43,483 nucleotides of DNA. It comes from Lachnospiraceae bacterium (GTDB lineage Bacteria; Bacillota; Clostridia; Lachnospirales; Lachnospiraceae). Under the pieces are notes generated by a model that was not told where the DNA came from, searched no databases, and saw only the letters and a program-made list of their open reading frames with translations. Below, piece by piece: positions 40,042-43,483 of the stretch (positions are counted from its first letter, which is position 1; every line of letters starts with the position of its first letter). Where the stretch lies: assembly GCA_910575555.1 (NCBI GenBank), contig CAJTFX010000029.1, positions 18,241 to 61,723 of the forward strand, read 5' to 3'. A program made the position numbers and the translations under genes.

Positions 40042-40725
40042 ATGAATTTATTAGAGGTCAAGAATATTTGTAAGACCTATGGCAGCGGTGAAACTGCTGT
40101 AAAAGCGCTTAGGAATGTTGGCTTTTCTGTTCCTAAGGGAGAATATGTGGCAATCGTCGGAGAATCTGGTTCGGGTAAAAGCACACTGCTGAATATGATC
40201 GGTGCTTTGGATGTGCCGACGACCGGCAAGGTGTTGATTGATGGCAAGGACATTTTTTCCATGAATGACCGAAAACTGACGGTATTTCGACGCAGGAATA
40301 TCGGCTTTATCTTTCAGGCGTTTAACCTTATCCCGGAGTTGACGGTGGAACAAAATATTATTTTTCCGCTGTTGCTGGATTATCAAAAGCCGGACAAGCG
40401 ATATTTGGAGGAACTGCTGACGGTTTTGAATTTGAAAGATCGTCGTAATCATTTACCCAGTCAGCTTTCCGGCGGTCAACAGCAGAGAGTGGCGATTGGC
40501 CGTGCATTGATTACCCGTCCTTCTCTGATTCTGGCAGACGAGCCAACAGGAAATTTGGACTCACAAAACAGCAGTGAGGTCATAGCATTGCTCAAAGAAA
40601 CATCGAAAAAATACGAACAGACCATCATTATGATTACCCACAACCGCAGTATTGCGCAAACGGCAGACCGGGTATTACAGGTATCGGATGGCACTTTGAC
40701 TGATTTTGGGAGGTGCCGTGAATGA
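40042..40725 (+). CDS. ABC transporter ATP-binding protein (MacB/BceA-like)
   Basis: 227 residues. Walker A GESGSGKST, Q-loop IGFIFQAFNLIPELT, signature LSGGQQQRVAIGRAL, Walker B LILADEPTGNLD and switch His in ITHNRSIA. NLIPELTVEQNI after the Q-loop is typical of the LolD/MacB/BceA group that works with FtsX-type permeases. ATG follows AGAGGTG. The stop overlaps the permease start (ATGA). It likely removes or detaches antimicrobial peptides from the membrane (family-based inference). Confidence 0.95.
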   Translation: MNLLEVKNICKTYGSGETAVKALRNVGFSVPKGEYVAIVGESGSGKSTLLNMIGALDVPTTGKVLIDGKDIFSMNDRKLTVFRRRNIGFIFQAFNLIPELTVEQNIIFPLLLDYQKPDKRYLEELLTVLNLKDRRNHLPSQLSGGQQQRVAIGRALITRPSLILADEPTGNLDSQNSSEVIALLKETSKKYEQTIIMITHNRSIAQTADRVLQVSDGTLTDFGRCRE

Positions 40726-42530
40726 AAAGCTATCTTAGTCTCATTCCCATCTCCGCTAAAGTCCACCGCCGACAAAATCGTATGACGCTGCTTTGCATTG
40801 TATTTGCTGTGTTTATGGTAACAGCAGTATTCAGTATGGCAGAAATGGGCTTTCGGATGGAACAGGCTCGATTGGTTGGTAAGCATGGAAGTTTCTCTAT
40901 TGGAGACTTGCTCGGCAGTTCAATGGGACAAACCCTTCTTTCTGTCGCGGTTGTTCTGTTCCTGTTGATTTTGGTTGCAGGCGTTTTGATGATTTCCAGC
41001 AGTATGAACAGCAGCGTTGCCCAGAGAACCAAATTTTTTGGAATGATGCGCTGCATTGGTATGAGTAAGCAGCAGATTATTCGGTTTGTTCGTTTGGAGG
41101 CATTGAACTGGTGCAAAACGGCTGTACCCATCGGTCTTATTTTAGGGGTTGTTACAACATGGGGGCTGTGTGCGGTACTGCGCTTTGTAGTCAGAGAAGA
41201 ATTTTCTGATATTCCCCTCTTTGGTATCAGTATTTTTGGCATTGTCTGCGGTATCTTTGTTGGACTGATTACTGTACTGATTGCCGCAAATGCTCCGGCG
41301 AAACATGCTGCGAAGGTATCTCCCATCACAGCGGTGTCTGGAAATGCAGACCACGGAAAAACAATGCGTCATTCCCAGTATACAGGATTCGGAAAGATTG
41401 AAGCCCTTCTCGGTATCGGCCATGCGGTCTCCGGGAAGAAAAATTTATTCCTGATGACAGGTTCTTTTGCACTTAGCATCATCTTATTTTTGAGCTTTTC
41501 CGTTATGATTGATTTTGTGGATTATTTGATACCTCAGTCAGCTGCCACATCAGATATTGATATTGCAAGTGCTGACGGTAATGCGATTCCTCGGGAACTG
41601 CTTACATCCATCCGTGAAATGGAGGGAGTGAAAGAGGTTTACGGGCGGCGTAGTGTGTTAGATGTTCCAGCCGGATTAAACGGCGATACCGGCTTTTCTG
41701 GTACAGTTGATCTGATTTCTTATGATGATTTTGATTTGCAATGTCTAAAAAAAGACGGTGATTTGAAAAGGGGGAGTGATTTGTCCGAAGTTTATGGAGA
41801 CAGTCATTTTGTTTTGGCGACATCCGATCAAAACAGCACATGGGAAATTGGTGACACCATTCAAATTGGGGAGGAAACCCTTACCATAGCAGGGTTGTTA
41901 AAAAAGGACCCATTTAGCGAGGATGGATTAACAAACGGAAAACTCACATTGATTACTTCTGGTGAAACATTTATCCGTTTGACAGGAAATGAAGATTATT
42001 CTCTTGTGTTGATACAGACAGCGGGGAATGTTACGGACGAAAATGTTCAAGCAATTCAAAATTCCGTAGATGCATCATATAGTTTTCGAGATAAACGCGA
42101 CGAGCGTACTACGGGAACTTATATGGCTTTTGTTTTCTGTGTTTATGCGTTTTTGGCGATTATTGCACTGGTAACGGTAATGAATATCATCAATAGCATT
42201 TCTATGAGTGTGTCTGCCAGAATGAAACAATATGGGGCTATGCGGGCAGTGGGAATGGATGAATGGCAAATGACAAAAATGATTGCTTGTGAAGCATTTA
42301 CCTATGCTGTCTTTGGGAGTGTTGTTGGCTGTGCGATTGGCTTACCGCTTAGCAAACTGCTGTATGATTTCCTGATTACAGGACATTTTCCATCTGCGGT
42401 ATGGCAGTTTCCAATTACCTCTTTGGGCATTATTCTTTTGTTTGTTTCGATTGCAGCAATCGCAGCTGTATATGCTCCGGCGAAGCGGATTCGTAATATG
42501 TCGATCACTGCAAACATCAATGAATTATAG
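40722..42530 (+). CDS. FtsX-like ABC permease
   Basis: 602 residues, two FtsX-type units. Helices at about 25-43, 65-92, 130-150, 160-190 and 245-272, then an outside domain of about 200 residues (IDIASADGNAIPRELLTSI onward to VDASYSFRDK), and helices at about 465-490, 520-545 and 560-590. APAKHAAKVSPITAVSG and YAPAKRIRNMSITANINEL are the coupling-helix ends of the two units. The mid-protein outside domain resembles BceB/VraE. With the two-component system it forms a peptide sensing and resistance set. Confidence 0.92.
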   Translation: MKSYLSLIPISAKVHRRQNRMTLLCIVFAVFMVTAVFSMAEMGFRMEQARLVGKHGSFSIGDLLGSSMGQTLLSVAVVLFLLILVAGVLMISSSMNSSVAQRTKFFGMMRCIGMSKQQIIRFVRLEALNWCKTAVPIGLILGVVTTWGLCAVLRFVVREEFSDIPLFGISIFGIVCGIFVGLITVLIAANAPAKHAAKVSPITAVSGNADHGKTMRHSQYTGFGKIEALLGIGHAVSGKKNLFLMTGSFALSIILFLSFSVMIDFVDYLIPQSAATSDIDIASADGNAIPRELLTSIREMEGVKEVYGRRSVLDVPAGLNGDTGFSGTVDLISYDDFDLQCLKKDGDLKRGSDLSEVYGDSHFVLATSDQNSTWEIGDTIQIGEETLTIAGLLKKDPFSEDGLTNGKLTLITSGETFIRLTGNEDYSLVLIQTAGNVTDENVQAIQNSVDASYSFRDKRDERTTGTYMAFVFCVYAFLAIIALVTVMNIINSISMSVSARMKQYGAMRAVGMDEWQMTKMIACEAFTYAVFGSVVGCAIGLPLSKLLYDFLITGHFPSAVWQFPITSLGIILLFVSIAAIAAVYAPAKRIRNMSITANINEL

Positions 42531-42542
42531 TTTTATATTTTA

Positions 42543-42638
42543 ATCTGCCGGACGACGGCAAAAGAAAAAAAGCCGTCGTACAGCAGACACATTTTCATGC
42601 GCCAATGGAACGGCGGCTTTGACTTTCAGAACCGCCGT
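42543..42638 (+). repeat. Two-hairpin noncoding module, copy 2
   Basis: Copy of 27502-27599. Hairpin 1 pairs ACGACGGC perfectly with GCCGTCGT over an A-rich loop; hairpin 2 pairs AACGGCGG with CCGCCGTT. It lies directly after the permease gene and before a broken small gene with its own ribosome site, so it could be that gene's leader or a terminator for the transporter operon. Confidence 0.7.
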
Positions 42639-42710
42639 TTCTTTTGCCTAAAATAGAAACCCGACAACCCTTATGCAATCAGCAGGGGCGGCATATAGGA
42701 GGATGCCGTC

Positions 42711-43004
42711 ATGTCTGCGTTAGTGGTTCATAATACCCATGAGTTACATCAATTAAAAAAAGCTTGGTTCCTGTATCGGATCAGTACGGTCAGCAGTATG
42801 CACTATATCATGTAATCAAACAGCAAAATACATTCCATTATATCAAAAACTGCCGCTGATCTCTGCTGCAAGTGTTTGGATGATGTTGCTATGGATGTTT
42901 TATATATGACGGGCAACGATCATGCACTGGAGGAAGCCGACCCGCTGGAACTGGCCGAAATCAAGCGGCGAATGAAGCACATTATTCTTAACTTGCAGCA
43001 CTGA
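42711..43004 (+). pseudogene. Decayed small ICE gene
   Basis: ATG 42711 follows AGGAGG and gives SALVVHNTHELHQLKKAW then FLYRIST before drifting out of frame. The next frame continues DQYGQQYALYHVIKQQN and FHYIKN. The end is in a further frame: DVLYMTGNDHALEEADPLE, LAEIKRRMKHIILNLQH and stop at 43004. At least two frameshifts. The last bases match the stub at 27646 after the other hairpin copy, so both come from one ICE locus. No known family recognised. Confidence 0.6.
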
Positions 43005-43127
43005 CGCTTAAAAATTTTTCGTAAAAAAACCTCCCATTTTATGGGGAGATGCGAGATAATAGAATTAACAACCAAACTATTTTTTCGCACACCCATAAAA
43101 GAGAGGAGGTTTTACTATGAAGCAAGA

Positions 43128-43483
43128 ATAAAAATCACAAGGAAAGAGGCCAGGGAACACCTGGAACAGTTTAAGCTTGCCTGTGAATTAGCCAGGCTAG
43201 TCCGGCACTGTTTTCCAGACCTTGTGCCGCTGCTGAAACAGATTCCTGATCCGAGAAACCAGAGTTATATTACATACCCCGGCGTAATCCTTCTTATGAC
43301 CCGTATCCTTTCTTCTTTATTTTACATCAGCAGCATGCGGAAAACAAGCGAAGAATTCAATTCACAGACAATGATAAGGAATATCTGGATGCTTTGTGAG
43401 GAGGAGCCGGCAGCGGATGAACTGCCTTATTGGGAAACCATCAACCGGTACCTGGAACGGCTGGAACCGGAAAAACTGCAGGA
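43128..43483 (+). CDS. Insertion-sequence DDE-type transposase N-terminus, start broken, cut by window edge
   Basis: The frame reads IKITRKEAREHLEQFKLACE, then FPDLVPLLKQIPDPRNQSY, GVILLMTRILSSLFYISSMR, ELPYWETINRYLERLEPEKL and runs off the window. PDPR and LPYWETINRYL are typical of the N-terminus of a family of DDE transposases in Clostridia; the exact IS family is not certain. AGAGGAGG has ATG 43117 at the right distance, but it gives only MKQE and a stop. The long frame is one base away and could start at ATA 43128. One lost A would explain it. Confidence 0.72.
   Translation, partial: MKITRKEAREHLEQFKLACELARLVRHCFPDLVPLLKQIPDPRNQSYITYPGVILLMTRILSSLFYISSMRKTSEEFNSQTMIRNIWMLCEEEPAADELPYWETINRYLERLEPEKLQ

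Noticed and set aside
43117..43131. Programmed frameshift at the start of the insertion-sequence transposase
   Set aside because: No slippery heptamer is seen before the TAA; a lost A in an A-run, or an ATA start, is simpler.
1..43483. CRISPR arrays, tRNA and rRNA genes
   Set aside because: No regularly spaced direct repeats and no tRNA or rRNA sequence recognised on either strand.

Overview
The window looks like a stretch of a large integrative and conjugative element (ICE) from a gut-type Clostridia (Lachnospiraceae-like Firmicute). Reasons: strong GGAGG ribosome binding sites, frequent TTG starts, and a gene set typical of Tn1549/CTn-like elements (VirB4, CD1108-type M23+NlpC/P60 hydrolase, DUF4315, DUF4366, Cna-B adhesin with class B sortase, DUF3789, topoisomerase III, cysteine-rich VLP protein, MobC, DUF3849, MOBP-like relaxase). 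The species cannot be named from the sequence. The conjugation backbone is visibly more GC-rich than the AT-rich cargo.

Layout. 1-1300: 3' part of a group II intron (maturase with HNH, domains V/VI) lying inside the VirB4-type ATPase gene; its downstream exon is 1301-1665. 1.7-10.8 kb: mating-channel and surface genes, including a 1646-residue thioester/Cna-B adhesin whose reading frame continues into a class B sortase. 10.9-12.9 kb: an unknown gene and a nucleotide-pool trio (NMAD1/MazG-like, ThyX-like, dUTPase). 13.0-17.1 kb: XRE regulator and cargo A (SLOG protein, VOC protein, three DUF3795 cysteine-rich proteins, a flavin-type oxidase). 17.3-25.7 kb: DNA-processing backbone (DUF3789, topB, Cys-rich VLP, five proteins sharing a C-terminal tail, MobC, relaxase), with a 115-nt structured RNA candidate at 19.96-20.08 kb and a hairpin cluster resembling an oriT right after the relaxase. 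25.9-30 kb: cargo B (AraC, monooxygenase-like, TIGR04076, MerR-TrmO-GNAT). 30.0-34.2 kb: a scar of another element with a second copy of the oriT-like hairpins, then a lipoprotein, an ECF sigma factor, a membrane protein and an ABC transporter whose permease is frameshifted. 34.4-35.8 kb: Rob-like AraC regulator and DUF3788. 35.8-37.9 kb: a graveyard of broken regulators. 38.0-42.5 kb: a two-component system with a BceAB/MacB-like ABC transporter. 42.5-43.5 kb: another element scar and a broken insertion-sequence transposase running off the window.

How the parts work together: the backbone genes make the mating channel, loosen the peptidoglycan, display an adhesin, and nick and process the transferred strand. 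The cargo is mostly small sensor-output modules, regulators with drug- or peptide-type effector domains beside transporters and small enzymes. Relics of other ICEs (XRE regulators, hairpin leaders, gene tails) sit at the cargo edges, as if cargo blocks were added one after another by recombination between related elements.

Strongest items for a second look: the adhesin-sortase fusion; the cloverleaf-like RNA candidate upstream of the 20.1 kb gene; the common C-terminal tail on five neighbouring proteins; a recurring use of ATC/ATA/ATT where a start codon is expected; and the paired oriT-like hairpin modules. All product names come from reading motifs by eye; no database search was run.
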